A DNA stretch of 64,000 nt, taken from Ensifer adhaerens (GTDB lineage Bacteria > Pseudomonadota > Alphaproteobacteria > Rhizobiales > Rhizobiaceae). This document shows positions 34,693-44,248 of this stretch, piece by piece. The stretch spans positions 310,001 to 374,000 of the forward strand of contig NZ_CP118612.1 in the NCBI RefSeq assembly GCF_028993555.1, in the 5' to 3' direction. The translations under genes and the position numbers were made by a program. The notes under the pieces are model-generated. The model saw only the letters and a program-made list of their open reading frames with translations, did no database searches and had not been told where the DNA came from. Numbering within the stretch: position 1 is the stretch's first letter; each line of letters opens with the position of its first letter.

Positions 34693-36018
34693 TCACGCCG
34701 GCGGGCCGGATCGACTGAGTTCTGCGATCTCGGCACTGGCCAGCAATCGGGATAGCGGGACCGTGAGCCCTTGGAGCATGACGGATCGTGTCCATCCCTC
34801 AGGCCCCTGTTCGGTCGGCACCGACAGGCTGTCGAGGTCATAGATGTTCGAAAGCACCGTAAAGCGCCCACCTTCGGCCGACAGCGCCCGCGGGGCGCCG
34901 GCATCCTTGCGGATATCGGGCCAGGGCACACTCGGCGTCAGCAACATGTCCAGCCCCTCGGCATGAGCCTGCTCGAGAAAGCGTCGCTGGTGATCGGCCA
35001 AGCGAAGCCGGGCTACTGCTGCGGTGCCGGGATCTATCATCTCGCCGGTGCGCATGACCTTGTACACGTCCGGATGATAGATCCCGGGATGCCTTTCCAT
35101 CAGAGGGCGGTGAAAGAGCCAGTTTTCGAAATTCATGATGAGGAAGAAATCCGCCAGCGCATCTTCCGTCAGCCAGAGCGTGGTCGGGACCACCTTGTGG
35201 CCTGCTGCTGCGAGCCGAGCCGCAGCGAGGCGCAAGGCCGCGGCGGCGGCGGGATCGATATTGATCCAGGTGATTTCCGGGATCGCAATTGTCAGATGCG
35301 CCCGATCGGTGACCGGTCGATCAGATGGTGCGGTGAACAGGGAAGGGCATTGCGCGAGCACGGTGGCGATGTCGGCGGCGCTTCGCGCAAGCAGACCGGT
35401 GCTCTGCCCGGAAAGGGCCCCATTCACCTGGCCCTCGTCGGAAAGCACGCCCTTGCGGGGCCGCAACCCTGCGATCCCTGCCAGGGCGGCTGGATGGCGG
35501 ATCGAGCCTGCAGCGTCGCTACCGACAGCAAGGCGGGTGAGGCCGGCGGCGACCGCCACGGCGCCACCAACCGTCGAACCACCGGCGAAAAACTCTTTGC
35601 CACGAGGCGATTGCGTGGTTGCCGGGCCGGCGCTCGAGCAAAACTGGTGCGTTGCCTGTTTTGCGACGACGATTGCACCCGCCTCTTGAAGCCGGGTCAC
35701 GACAGGGCTCTGCTCCAGGCGCAAGAGCCGCCCGACATCGACCGGTGTGCCCGCCTTCGTGGGTAGGCCGGACACGACGATCGTGTCCTTGATGCCGACG
35801 GGGACGCCAAAAAGCCCTGCAGTCTGCCCGGATGCTGAGAGGGCATCGAGCCGATCGAGTTCTCCGGCCAGCCACAACCGTCTGATACCGCAAGAAGACT
35901 GGAGCGTTGCATCGCGGCGTTCGGTTTCCGCAAGCAGGGCAGCATAGAGAGCCCATAACATATCCGGCCGTGCTGTCGCCTGCCGCACGAGCGTCATCAA
36001 CGGTTGGTCAAAGAACAT
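34693..36018 (-). CDS. Amidase signature family hydrolase
   Basis: 441 residues with the Ser-cisSer-Lys triad: Lys in VPVGIKDTIV (about 76), the cis-Ser in FFAGGSTVGGAVAV (about 147) and the nucleophile Ser in AVGSDAAGSIRHPAAL (about 171). Such enzymes hydrolyse amides to acids and ammonia; allophanate hydrolase, Glu-tRNA amidotransferase A and indoleacetamide hydrolases are relatives. Its start overlaps the upstream binding-protein-like gene by 11 bases, so both are one operon. Substrate unknown. Confidence 0.87.
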   Translation of the reverse strand: MFFDQPLMTLVRQATARPDMLWALYAALLAETERRDATLQSSCGIRRLWLAGELDRLDALSASGQTAGLFGVPVGIKDTIVVSGLPTKAGTPVDVGRLLRLEQSPVVTRLQEAGAIVVAKQATHQFCSSAGPATTQSPRGKEFFAGGSTVGGAVAVAAGLTRLAVGSDAAGSIRHPAALAGIAGLRPRKGVLSDEGQVNGALSGQSTGLLARSAADIATVLAQCPSLFTAPSDRPVTDRAHLTIAIPEITWINIDPAAAAALRLAAARLAAAGHKVVPTTLWLTEDALADFFLIMNFENWLFHRPLMERHPGIYHPDVYKVMRTGEMIDPGTAAVARLRLADHQRRFLEQAHAEGLDMLLTPSVPWPDIRKDAGAPRALSAEGGRFTVLSNIYDLDSLSVPTEQGPEGWTRSVMLQGLTVPLSRLLASAEIAELSRSGPPA

Positions 36019-36883
36019 CGATGTAATCCGTCAGGTGCTTGTCCGCTGTGATTAGCCCGCCGAGCCGCAGCCCCTCCGACCAACGCGAAAGCTGGTCGGA
36101 CCGAACGTCGCCGGTACCGGCCCAGAGATCGAGTGAACGATAGAAGGCAATGACTTGCCGAAGGCGCTCCGGGCTGTAGTGCGTGAAGTGGGGCGCAACC
36201 GCCTGGGCGATCGATTCCGTGTCGACAGCACGCAGCCACCTCTGGATACTTCTGAGACCTTGGGAAAAACGCTTGAAGAGCGGTTCATTGCGCCCAATCG
36301 CTGTGCGGTCGGCCATGTAGACGCTCCACGGAAGACGGCCGGTTTGCCGGCAGACCAGCAGCGCGGGATGAAGATCGCTGCGAAGGGCGGCTTCACCGTC
36401 TATGAAGAGGAGATCGCCGACGCCACGGATGAATTCGTCGATGGCGTCCTTGGCCGTATATCCGATGATCGGCTTGATATCGGCAAGGGATAGTCCCGCC
36501 TGTGTCAGTCCGTATGAGAAGGCCGCCCATGCCGTTGGTGCCTCGCCGGGATAGACGACGATGGACTTGCCCCGAAGGTCGACCCATTGAAGATCAGCGG
36601 AGCTTGCTGTGCGTTGGGCCAGCACATGTCGTGTCTGCTGGTTGCTCTGTGCCACGATCACCGGGGTCATGCCGGTTTCGGCGAGCCTGACGCCGTAAAC
36701 GCAGCTGCCAAGGACAAGGTCGGCTTCGCCGCGTTCCATCGCTCCGACAGTGTCTTCGACCGTTCCATTGCCGTGGCGCAGACGCAAATCGATGCCGAGT
36801 TCGGCGAAGTAGTTGCTTGCAATTCCGACATACTGCGGGACGTAGGCAAGGTCGTGCGCGCAAGATATTCTCAGTAGATCCAA
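36008..36883 (-). CDS. NMT1/THI5-like substrate-binding protein without signal peptide
   Basis: 291 residues of the NMT1/SsuA-like binding fold (LAYVPQYVGIASNYFAELGI, then MERGEADLVLGSCVYGVRLA and RGKSIVVYPGEAPTAWAAFS). The N-terminus MDLLRISCAHDLAYVP goes directly into the first strand, so no export signal is visible. It may act in the cytoplasm as a ligand sensor or enzyme-like binder, as THI5 relatives do, or be exported by another route. Overlaps the amidase gene downstream. Confidence 0.78.
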   Translation of the reverse strand: MDLLRISCAHDLAYVPQYVGIASNYFAELGIDLRLRHGNGTVEDTVGAMERGEADLVLGSCVYGVRLAETGMTPVIVAQSNQQTRHVLAQRTASSADLQWVDLRGKSIVVYPGEAPTAWAAFSYGLTQAGLSLADIKPIIGYTAKDAIDEFIRGVGDLLFIDGEAALRSDLHPALLVCRQTGRLPWSVYMADRTAIGRNEPLFKRFSQGLRSIQRWLRAVDTESIAQAVAPHFTHYSPERLRQVIAFYRSLDLWAGTGDVRSDQLSRWSEGLRLGGLITADKHLTDYIDVL

Positions 36884-36914
36884 AGTCGGTTCCCTCGGGC
36901 GGCTTTTGGCTGGC

Positions 36915-36941
36915 GCCGCTACGCCCCTTGGGCGTGGCGGC
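36915..36941 (-). terminator. GC-rich hairpin after the amino-acid-binding protein gene
   Basis: GCCGCTACGCCC and GGGCGTGGCGGC form a 12-bp stem with one G-T pair and a 3-base loop, between the stop at 36969 and the next gene's start at 36883 (minus strand). No T run; probable attenuator or terminator within the operon. Confidence 0.5.
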
Positions 36942-36968
36942 TGCTATCGCCGTTCTGGACGTCTGTTC

Positions 36969-37907
36969 TCAGTCGATGCCGCCGAGGTTGCCGGCCGGTT
37001 CCGGCTGGTTCACGACAATGTCGTCGATGATGACGTCCGGGTAGCCGTAGTGGTCGGCGATCGCGTGCAGCGTGCCTTCGGCCTTCGTCGCCTTCAGCGC
37101 CGTTTCGATCGCTTTCGTCAGCTCCGTCTCCGCTTTCAGCACCGCGAAGCCGCCATTGGCGAGCTTCCAGCCGCGCGGGCTGTCGTCCGGACGGATAATG
37201 CGAAACTGACCGGCATTCTCCTTGCTGTTCAGCACGGTCGTTGCCGAGACGAGGCCTGTGATCTCTGAGTCGACCGACCCGCTCTTGACTGCCAGCAGCG
37301 CGGCATTCGGATCGGGGAAGGTGCGGACATCGATCTTCTTCTTGCCCAAGGCCTCACACTTCGGCTGGAGTTTCTCCTCGACCCAGGGACCGAAAACGTC
37401 GCCGTTGATACGGCTCACGGACTTGCCGCAAAGATCCATCAGACCGTTGATCGACTTGTCATTTTCGCGGGTGAGGACGACAAGGCCGAGTGTGGTGTAG
37501 TTGATGAAGTTGAGGATCTGCTCGCGCTTGGCGTTATCGCCCATATCGGCGGCGATCATGTCGGCCTTGCCGGCCTGCAGGCTGGGGATCGTGCCTTCGA
37601 ACTTGATGTTGTCGAAGGTGACTTTCACGCCCATCTTGGCGGCGACCGTCTTGACGACGTCGATTTCAATGCCGGTCAGCTCGTTCTTGTCGTCGAAATA
37701 CATCCACGGGGCATAGGGTGCGGAAACAACCAGACGGAGCGTACCGTTGAACTTGGCGGGAACGAGCGCTGCGGCCGCCTTGTCGCGGGTGATCGTTTTG
37801 CCGAGTACGACCTGGTCCGTTTGCTCGGCGCGCGCCGCGGTTGCGAAAGCCGTGCAGGCAAGTGCCGCGGCGACGAACGGGGCGAGAAATTTCTTGGTGA
37901 TGGGCAT
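36969..37907 (-). CDS. Amino-acid ABC transporter substrate-binding protein (family 3)
   Basis: 312 residues. Signal peptide MPITKKFLAPFVAAALACTA with cleavage near ARA-E (about 27). The mature part has SAPYAPWMYFDDKNELTGIE, then GKADMIAADMGDNAKREQ, the family 3 signature. Adjacent upstream is the matching ATPase gene. No intact permease is nearby, so transport probably needs a permease from elsewhere or has been lost. Confidence 0.92.
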   Translation of the reverse strand: MPITKKFLAPFVAAALACTAFATAARAEQTDQVVLGKTITRDKAAAALVPAKFNGTLRLVVSAPYAPWMYFDDKNELTGIEIDVVKTVAAKMGVKVTFDNIKFEGTIPSLQAGKADMIAADMGDNAKREQILNFINYTTLGLVVLTRENDKSINGLMDLCGKSVSRINGDVFGPWVEEKLQPKCEALGKKKIDVRTFPDPNAALLAVKSGSVDSEITGLVSATTVLNSKENAGQFRIIRPDDSPRGWKLANGGFAVLKAETELTKAIETALKATKAEGTLHAIADHYGYPDVIIDDIVVNQPEPAGNLGGID

Positions 37908-37930
37908 GCGTGTTCCTCCCTGTTGGGTTG

Positions 37931-38698
37931 CTAAAGAAGTCTGCGTAGAAATTCCCGGGTTCGGTCATGCCTCGGCTCGAGCAGCACCTCGCCCGGGGGG
38001 CCCTGCTCGACGATTTCTCCATCCGCCATGAAGATCACGCGGTCACACACTTCACGGGCAAAACCGATCTCGTGGGTGACGACAATCATGGTCATGCCCT
38101 CCCGTGCCAGGGTGCGCATGACTTCGAGCACGTCGCCGACCAGTTCGGGGTCGAGTGCACTGGTCGGCTCGTCGAACAACATGACGCGCGGCTTCATCGC
38201 CAGCGCGCGGGCAATCGCGATGCGTTGCTGCTGACCGCCGGAGAGTTGCATCGGGTAGTGGTCGGCCCAGTCGCCGAGGCCGACGAGGTCGAGCAGCCGT
38301 CGCGCCTCCCGTTCGACGTCGTCGCGCGGTTGTTTCAGGACGCGGACCGGTCCTTCCATGATGTTTTCGAGAACCGTCATGTGCTGGAACAGGTTGAAGC
38401 TCTGGAACACCATTCCGATGCCGCGACGCTGGAAGGACAGCACTTTGTCTGAGACTTCGTGCAACTCGCCGTTCTTCAGGGAGTATCCGACGGGCTCGCC
38501 GGCAACGAGCACGCAGCCGCTGTCCTGTCCCTCCAGGTGGTTCATGCAGCGCAGCAGCGTGCTTTTGCCAGAGCCACTCGGCCCAATCAGTGCAACGACC
38601 TCGCCTTCGAAGACGTCGAGATCAATGCGCTTCAGGACGACCTTTTGGCCGTAGGATTTCGTGAGCGTTTTCACGCGAACAAGAGGAGAAACGGTCAT
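37931..38698 (-). CDS. Polar amino-acid ABC transporter ATP-binding protein (GlnQ/HisP type)
   Basis: 255 residues with Walker [14 protein letters not shown], signature [15 protein letters not shown], Walker [15 protein letters not shown] and the [20 protein letters not shown] switch region. The group pairs with family 3 binding proteins such as the gene just downstream. Directly upstream, where a permease gene is expected, only a short C-terminal remnant remains (38701-38900). Confidence 0.93.
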   Translation of the reverse strand: MTVSPLVRVKTLTKSYGQKVVLKRIDLDVFEGEVVALIGPSGSGKSTLLRCMNHLEGQDSGCVLVAGEPVGYSLKNGELHEVSDKVLSFQRRGIGMVFQSFNLFQHMTVLENIMEGPVRVLKQPRDDVEREARRLLDLVGLGDWADHYPMQLSGGQQQRIAIARALAMKPRVMLFDEPTSALDPELVGDVLEVMRTLAREGMTMIVVTHEIGFAREVCDRVIFMADGEIVEQGPPGEVLLEPRHDRTREFLRRLL

Positions 38699-38700
38699 GG

Positions 38701-38900
38701 TCAGCCCTTCACTGCATCTGGTGTCAGGCTGCGCAGGCGAAGACCCAGGCGGCGGCCGTGTCGACGACGGACCCGCGCCCGGGTGACTGATTGCCCGAAG
38801 CGGCGCTCAAGCCAGGATAGGCATCTTTTCTGCAGACGGAGTGCGTGCGACCCTTGACGAATTGTGCCGCCGCGATGTGACAGCAAGAACCTCGAAAGAG
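38701..38900 (-). pseudogene. Probable C-terminal remnant of an amino-acid ABC permease
   Basis: The minus frame ending three bases before the ATPase ATG reads [20 protein letters not shown] then [16 protein letters not shown]. The WLERRFG-plus-basic-tail pattern fits the end of polar amino-acid permeases, and the position just ahead of the ATPase gene is right. A YSFEVLAVT-like stretch precedes it in another phase. The membrane part is missing. The rest of 38701-39096 holds nothing else I recognise. Confidence 0.45.
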
Positions 38901-39096
38901 TAGATCACGCTCTATAAGGCAGTGGGAACCGCCTTGGCCGATTTGGCCGCCGCGACGATGGTGTACGAGTCCGCATCCGCCAATAGATGAGCGGTTTGAG
39001 ACGGCATCGTCTGGCGCAAGCAGCATAGCCCGAATCCTCGGGTGGGTCGGTCACGAGGTGACCCGTCATGTGGCTTCCGTTTGCTGCCACGGGCGA

Positions 39097-39125
39097 CGAA
39101 GCCGAAGGGGTGCCCCTCGGCTTCG
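39097..39125 (-). terminator. Hairpin just downstream of livF
   Basis: CGAAGCCGA / TCGGCTTCG arms continue with GGGG / CCCC after one bulged base, giving a 13-bp stem with a 2-base loop that begins nine bases past the livF stop on the minus strand. No T run; likely the transcription end of the Liv operon. Confidence 0.55.
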
Positions 39126-39133
39126 GTTAGAAA

Positions 39134-39871
39134 TCACGCCGCTCCCAGATAGGCGGCTTGTATGTTCTCGTCGTCGAGGAGACGCGCTGCATCCCCGTGA
39201 TCGACGATGGTGCCGTTTTTCAGGACATAGCCGCGATGGGCAATGCCGAGAGACATATGGGCGTTCTGCTCGACCAGCAGGATTGTGACTCCGGTCTTGT
39301 TGACGTCTTGGATCAGATCGAAGATCCGCTCGACGAACAATGGAGAAAGGCCCATCGAGGGCTCGTCCAGCAAGAGTATCTTGGGGTTCTGCATGAGGGC
39401 CCGCGCTACGGCGAGCATCTGCTGCTCGCCGCCCGAGAGGGTTCCGCCAAACTGCTTGCGACGCTCAGCCAGGCGTGGAAACAGTTCGAGCATTTTGTCC
39501 ATGCGGCGGCTGATCTCTGCCTTCGACCGTACTGTGAAGCCGCCCATTTCGAGATTCTCCAAGACGGTCAGGTCTCCGAAGATGCGCCTGCGTTCCGGCA
39601 CGTGTGCCAGTCCAAGTTCAACGACCTCGTGAGGCGCGGCGCCGTTGAGTGAGCTGCCATCGAATGTGATCGTCCCCGACTTGATCGGCAGTAGCCGGGA
39701 GATTGCTCCAAGCGTCGTGGTCTTGCCCGCGCCGTTGCTTCCGATCAGTGTGACGATTTCACCTTTTTGAACGTGTAGCGAAATGTCTCGGATCGCGTGA
39801 ATTGCGCCGTAGCACACGTTCAAGCCGCGAACTTCGAAGAATGGCGTCGTTGTCGTTTCACCAGCGGTCAT
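39134..39871 (-). CDS. livF: Branched-chain-type ABC transporter ATP-binding protein LivF
   Basis: 245 residues, Walker A GSNGAGKTTTLGAIS, signature LSGGEQQMLAVARALM, Walker B ILLLDEPSMGLSPLFVERIF (LivF-specific). Start overlaps the livG stop by four bases. Last gene of a five-gene importer operon on the minus strand (livK-H-M-G-F). The neighbouring enzymes suggest that it imports Asn, Asp or related amino acids instead of Leu/Ile/Val (inference). Confidence 0.93.
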   Translation of the reverse strand: MTAGETTTTPFFEVRGLNVCYGAIHAIRDISLHVQKGEIVTLIGSNGAGKTTTLGAISRLLPIKSGTITFDGSSLNGAAPHEVVELGLAHVPERRRIFGDLTVLENLEMGGFTVRSKAEISRRMDKMLELFPRLAERRKQFGGTLSGGEQQMLAVARALMQNPKILLLDEPSMGLSPLFVERIFDLIQDVNKTGVTILLVEQNAHMSLGIAHRGYVLKNGTIVDHGDAARLLDDENIQAAYLGAA

Positions 39872-40680
39872 GCTTGGATCCTCTCGATCTTCTTGTCCTG
39901 CGTGCGCGCGGCGACCCCGCGGCCAAGATAGGCTTCGATGACGTTCTGGTTTGTGCGGATGTCCTCGGCGCTGCCCTCGGCGATCTTGCAGCCGTGGTCG
40001 AGCACCACGATGTGGTCGGACACGGTCATGACAAGCCGCATGTCATGTTCGATTAGAACCACTGCGATGCCCAGTTCCGCTCTGATCCTCAGGATGAGTT
40101 CCTTCGCTTCCTCGGTTTCCAGTGGGTTCATCCCGGCGGAGGGTTCGTCTAGCAGCAAGAGCTTCGGCCGCGTGGCGAGAGCGCGCGCGATTTCAAGTCT
40201 GCGTTGTTCGCCGTATGCCAGGCTTCCAGCCAGCGTATCGGCCCGATCCGCCAACCCGACGAAGTGGAGCAAGTCGAGCGCATAGGTGATGGCCTCGCGC
40301 TCTTCCTCGCGGTAGGCTGCGGTGCGAAACAGAGCCCCCCAATATCCTGTCTTCGTTCGCAACGCATACGCCGTCACGACGTTCTCGAGCGCGGTCATAC
40401 CTGCAAACAGCCGGATGTTCTGGAACGTCCGAGCGAGGCCTGCCATGGCAACCTGGTCGGGGCGAAGACCCACGAGTGGAGTACCCCCAAGCGTCACCGT
40501 TCCGGCATCCGGCTGGTAAATACCGGTCACGAGATTGAACAAAGTCGTTTTCCCGGCGCCGTTCGGGCCGATAACCGAGATGATCGATCCGTGTGGGACG
40601 GTCATGCTCACGTTATCCACGGCGGTCAGGCCTCCGAATCCGCGCCTGAGGCCGACGACTTCCATAAGCGCCTTCGTCAT
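39868..40680 (-). CDS. livG: Branched-chain-type ABC transporter ATP-binding protein LivG
   Basis: 270 residues from the ATG at 40680. Walker A GPNGAGKTTLFNLVTG, signature LAYGEQRRLEIARAL and Walker B LLLLDEPSAGMNPLETEE are diagnostic for LivG. The ATG overlaps the livM stop. An in-frame extension upstream is not part of the family. Works as the heterodimer partner of LivF. Confidence 0.93.
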   Translation of the reverse strand: MTKALMEVVGLRRGFGGLTAVDNVSMTVPHGSIISVIGPNGAGKTTLFNLVTGIYQPDAGTVTLGGTPLVGLRPDQVAMAGLARTFQNIRLFAGMTALENVVTAYALRTKTGYWGALFRTAAYREEEREAITYALDLLHFVGLADRADTLAGSLAYGEQRRLEIARALATRPKLLLLDEPSAGMNPLETEEAKELILRIRAELGIAVVLIEHDMRLVMTVSDHIVVLDHGCKIAEGSAEDIRTNQNVIEAYLGRGVAARTQDKKIERIQA

Positions 40681-41954
40681 GGCGTCGCTCCTTCCACGTT
40701 GCGTGCCGAGATCGTGCGGCGCACCGTGGGGACGAGACCCTTCGGACGCAGGAGCATCATGGCGATTAGAATAAGACCGAAGATCAGCCTCTCGTACTTC
40801 GAAGGTTCGAACTGGCTTGGAAGGTTCGCAAAGGACCATCCGAGAATTTCGAAGCCGGAAGCTCGCAGGTCGTTCAGGACTGTAGAGAGCGATTTCAGAA
40901 CCTGAAGGTTCAGGACGGTGACAAGTGCCGCCCCGACGATAGCCCCCCGGATGGATCCAAGACCACCCAGCACGATCATCGCGAGAACTCCGATCGATTG
41001 ATTGAAGTCGAAGCTTTCCGGGCTGACGAATGTCTGCTTGGCCGAGAAAAGGACGCCCATCACCCCGGCGAATGCCGCACCTGTGGCGAAGGCGATGAGT
41101 TTGGTCTTCAAGAGCGGAACACCCATCGCCTGGGCCGCTATTTCATCCTCGCGAATGGCCACCCACGACCGCCCGATCTTCGAACGATCGAGCCGCCAGT
41201 TCGCCATGATCGCGAGGCCCACGAGTCCGAGCACAATCAGGTAGTAGACGACTGTCTGCCACTTGAACGCTGGTACACCTGAGTTGGCGAGCGTGGCTGC
41301 GACGCTCGTAAGCGGTTGCGCAATGCCCGGGATACCTTGAGGACCGTTGGTGATGTTGACGGGTTTGTCGAGGTTGTTCGCAAGAACGCGGATCACCTCG
41401 CCAAAGCCAAGTGTGACGATAGCAAGATAGTCGCCCTTGAGCCGTAGAACTGGCAGCCCGAGCAACGCCCCAGCGCCCGCCGCGACAAAGATAGCGATGA
41501 TTGCAATGAGGAAGAAGGAATCCCCGGCCATCGGGAACCATGCGCCAAGCAACTCGCCGCCGTGCGGGGAGCTCAAGATGGCCCAGAGATAGGCTCCCAC
41601 GGCGAAGAATGCGATAAAGCCCAGGTCGAGGAGGCCCGCGAAACCCACCACGATGTTCAAGCCGAGCGCTAGCACAGCGTAGATGCCGACCTGTATCGCC
41701 ACATCGAGATAGAAGGTGTTTCGCAACCCGATGAAGGGAAGGACGCCTAAAAGAACGAAGGCGACAATGAAGCTTCCGGTCTTCGCATCGATGCTATCGT
41801 GATCCGTTGCGAGAAAAACCGTGAACAACAGCCCAATGAAAGCGAGTGTGTCGACGAATCCAGTACCGGTAAAAACAAACACGCACAGCACGGTGAGTAG
41901 GCCGACGGCGGCGACGAGACCAATCGTCCGGTGGTTTTGAGAAAGACTGGTCAT
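40677..41954 (-). CDS. livM: Branched-chain-type ABC transporter permease LivM
   Basis: 425 residues from the ATG at 41954 (AAGG seven bases upstream; a TTG two codons earlier is possible). About ten hydrophobic segments and the motif LALGLNIVVGFAGLLDLGFI, followed by the ATPase-contact region SWVAIREDEIAAQAMGVPLL. It is longer than typical 320-residue LivM owing to an N-terminal extension with extra membrane helices, as often seen in rhizobia. Confidence 0.92.
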   Translation of the reverse strand: MTSLSQNHRTIGLVAAVGLLTVLCVFVFTGTGFVDTLAFIGLLFTVFLATDHDSIDAKTGSFIVAFVLLGVLPFIGLRNTFYLDVAIQVGIYAVLALGLNIVVGFAGLLDLGFIAFFAVGAYLWAILSSPHGGELLGAWFPMAGDSFFLIAIIAIFVAAGAGALLGLPVLRLKGDYLAIVTLGFGEVIRVLANNLDKPVNITNGPQGIPGIAQPLTSVAATLANSGVPAFKWQTVVYYLIVLGLVGLAIMANWRLDRSKIGRSWVAIREDEIAAQAMGVPLLKTKLIAFATGAAFAGVMGVLFSAKQTFVSPESFDFNQSIGVLAMIVLGGLGSIRGAIVGAALVTVLNLQVLKSLSTVLNDLRASGFEILGWSFANLPSQFEPSKYERLIFGLILIAMMLLRPKGLVPTVRRTISARNVEGATP

Positions 41955-41956
41955 GA

Positions 41957-42922
41957 TCAAACCTTCTCCGTAGAGGAACGCCCCATCAGCCCGCTGGGCT
42001 TGAGGATCAGGATCAGGATCAGGATGCCGAACGCGAAAATGTCCTTGTATTCGGTACCGATCGCATTGTCGGTCAGAAGCGGAACGAAGGTGCCGATCAG
42101 CATCTCCAGAAGTCCGAGCAGGATGCCACCCACCATGGCGCCCGGGATCGAGCCGATTCCACCAAGCACGGCCGCGGTAAACGCCTTGAGTCCCGGGATG
42201 AAACCTGTGAAAGGATCGACGCGACCGAACTGGAGCGCATAGAGTGTGCCGGCGACACCTGCCAACGCGCCCCCGATCAGGAACGTCTGCAATACGATGC
42301 GGTTTACGTTGATGCCCATCAGGCTGGCGGCCGTCCGGTCCGTTGCAACCGCACGGATGGCCTTGCCGAGCCGCGTGCGGTTGACCGTATACGTGAGGCC
42401 GCCGAGCATCGCGCCTGCGACTACGAGGATCACAACGGACTTCATTGGCACGCTGAGAGTGCTGCTCACTTGGATCATGTCGTCGAAAAAGGGTATCGAC
42501 GGGAACGGTCTGATGAACTGCCCAAACAGGCTTTCAACGAAGCGGACCGCATCCTGCAGGAACAGGCTTATACCGATCGCGGTGATGAGCGGCGCGAGCT
42601 TGGGAGCATTCGAGCGCCGCAGCGGTCGGTAGGCCACCCGTTCAGCCAGGCCTGCGAGTGCCGCCGCAACTGCGGCGGCTATGGTCATCGCGAACAGTAG
42701 CTGAAGCAGCGGGTGCAGGCCCGAACCCAGCAGCACGTAGGTTAGGACCTCGACGGCCACGATGGCGCCCACCATGAATATCTCGGAGTGGGCGAAATTG
42801 ATGAGGCCAAGGACGCCGTAGACCATGGTGTAGCCCAAGGCGATGGATGCGTAGAGCAGCCCGAGAACCAGCCCATCTGCCAGCGTAGAGGGCAGGAGCT
42901 CGAAAAAGATTGAAAATGACAT
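41957..42922 (-). CDS. livH: Branched-chain-type ABC transporter permease LivH
   Basis: 321 residues from the ATG at 42922 (MSFSIFFELLPSTLADGLVL); an in-frame TTG at 42934 would add four residues. Motifs LGYTMVYGVLGLINFAHSEI and KAIRAVATDRTAASLMGINV are family hallmarks. Separated from livM by two bases. Confidence 0.92.
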   Translation of the reverse strand: MSFSIFFELLPSTLADGLVLGLLYASIALGYTMVYGVLGLINFAHSEIFMVGAIVAVEVLTYVLLGSGLHPLLQLLFAMTIAAAVAAALAGLAERVAYRPLRRSNAPKLAPLITAIGISLFLQDAVRFVESLFGQFIRPFPSIPFFDDMIQVSSTLSVPMKSVVILVVAGAMLGGLTYTVNRTRLGKAIRAVATDRTAASLMGINVNRIVLQTFLIGGALAGVAGTLYALQFGRVDPFTGFIPGLKAFTAAVLGGIGSIPGAMVGGILLGLLEMLIGTFVPLLTDNAIGTEYKDIFAFGILILILILKPSGLMGRSSTEKV

Positions 42923-43024
42923 GACCGTGTCCAATGGGACGAACTAATCGTCAGCATGTGTGTTGAAGGTGGCAGCGAACAGCGGTCGCGGGCTGCGAAC
43001 CCACGACCGCCGCTGTGTCAGCAC

Positions 43025-44212
43025 TCAGACGTCAGGCGCGGCAACTTCCAGCACCTTGACGATCTTGTTGGCGTCGGCCGACTTCGCGGCTTCAATCACC
43101 ACATACTTCGCGGTCGCGACGTCGCCCTTCTTCGTGAACGAGATCGGTCCAGTGATGCCCGTGAAGTTGGTTTGACGTACTGCCGCCGCCACCTCCGCGC
43201 GTGTCGGCATCTCTCCGTCCTTGGCCTTAACTGCAGCGGTGATCGCCGAGATGATCACATGGGCGCTGTCGTACCCGTAGACCGAGTAGACTTCCGGATC
43301 CTTGCTGAAGCGCGCCTTGTAGGATTCGACGAAAGGCGCGGCCTCTTTCATTTGCGACAGGGGAAGGGCGGTCGTGGTGAAGTAGACGCCGGTCATGCTT
43401 TCAGCGCCTGCGATCTTCTGGAGATCGCCACTGTCGAGGCCGTCGCCGCCGAGGAAGGCTGCTTTCAAGCCCTTCTGACGCATTTGCTTGATGATCAGTC
43501 CACCCTGAGGATAGGTGCCGCCGTAATAGACGAGATCCGGCTTGTCTATCCGCGCACGGTTCAAGATCGAAGAGAAGTCGGTTTCGTTTTGATCGACGCC
43601 GGTCGATAGGACCACTTCGGCGCCGTTCTTCTTCATCGCCTCTTCGAAAGTCTGGGCAATGCCGGAACCGTAGGCCGACTTGTCGTTGATGATGTAGACC
43701 TTCTTTGCCTTGAGGGTCTCAGCGGCAAAATTGGCACCCGCAGGGCCCTGGATGTCGTCACGACCGCAAATCCGGTTTGCGATCGCCCGGGTCGACTCCT
43801 GCTCCGTCAAGGTCGGGTTCGTGGCCGCCGGGGAAACCATCACCAGGTTGTCTTTCGCATACACCTCGGAGGACGGGATTGCGACGCCGGAATTATAGTG
43901 GGCAACCACCCCAAGCACGGCTGCATCGTTGAGAATGCGGTTCGCGTTCGCTACGCCGACGTTGGGAGTCGCCTGATCGTCCTCGGGTTGCAGGACAATC
44001 TGATAGCCGAGATCCCCGACCTCTTTGCTGAACTCGGCTACGGCCAGTTGCGCGCCCATCATGATGCCTTCACCGATGACGGACTGCGGGCCGGACAGGG
44101 GCGACTGGGTGACGATCTTGATTGTCTGCTTGTCCTGCGCGAGGGCGGTGCTGGCGAAAAGCGCCGCAGTCGTAGCGGCAATGGCAGCAAGAACGGTTCG
44201 TCTGGTGATCAT
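43025..44212 (-). CDS. Branched-chain-type ABC transporter substrate-binding protein (LivJ/LivK-like)
   Basis: 395 residues. Signal peptide MITRRTVLAAIAATTAALFA with cleavage after STALA (about 25). The mature part has IKIVTQSPLSGPQSVIGEGI, then the ligand-site segment VSPAATNPTLTE and GYDSAHVIISAI. First gene of the importer operon and divergent from an XRE-type regulator. The ligand is probably Asn, Asp or a related compound because of the adjoining aspartase, asparaginase and racemase genes (inference). Confidence 0.92.
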   Translation of the reverse strand: MITRRTVLAAIAATTAALFASTALAQDKQTIKIVTQSPLSGPQSVIGEGIMMGAQLAVAEFSKEVGDLGYQIVLQPEDDQATPNVGVANANRILNDAAVLGVVAHYNSGVAIPSSEVYAKDNLVMVSPAATNPTLTEQESTRAIANRICGRDDIQGPAGANFAAETLKAKKVYIINDKSAYGSGIAQTFEEAMKKNGAEVVLSTGVDQNETDFSSILNRARIDKPDLVYYGGTYPQGGLIIKQMRQKGLKAAFLGGDGLDSGDLQKIAGAESMTGVYFTTTALPLSQMKEAAPFVESYKARFSKDPEVYSVYGYDSAHVIISAITAAVKAKDGEMPTRAEVAAAVRQTNFTGITGPISFTKKGDVATAKYVVIEAAKSADANKIVKVLEVAAPDV

Positions 44213-44248
44213 CGGTGAATTCCCCTTTTTTTGATCGTGGTGGAAAGA

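Noticed and set aside
34771..35766. 331-residue plus-strand frame
   Set aside because: Opposite the amidase with its full catalytic triad; shadow.
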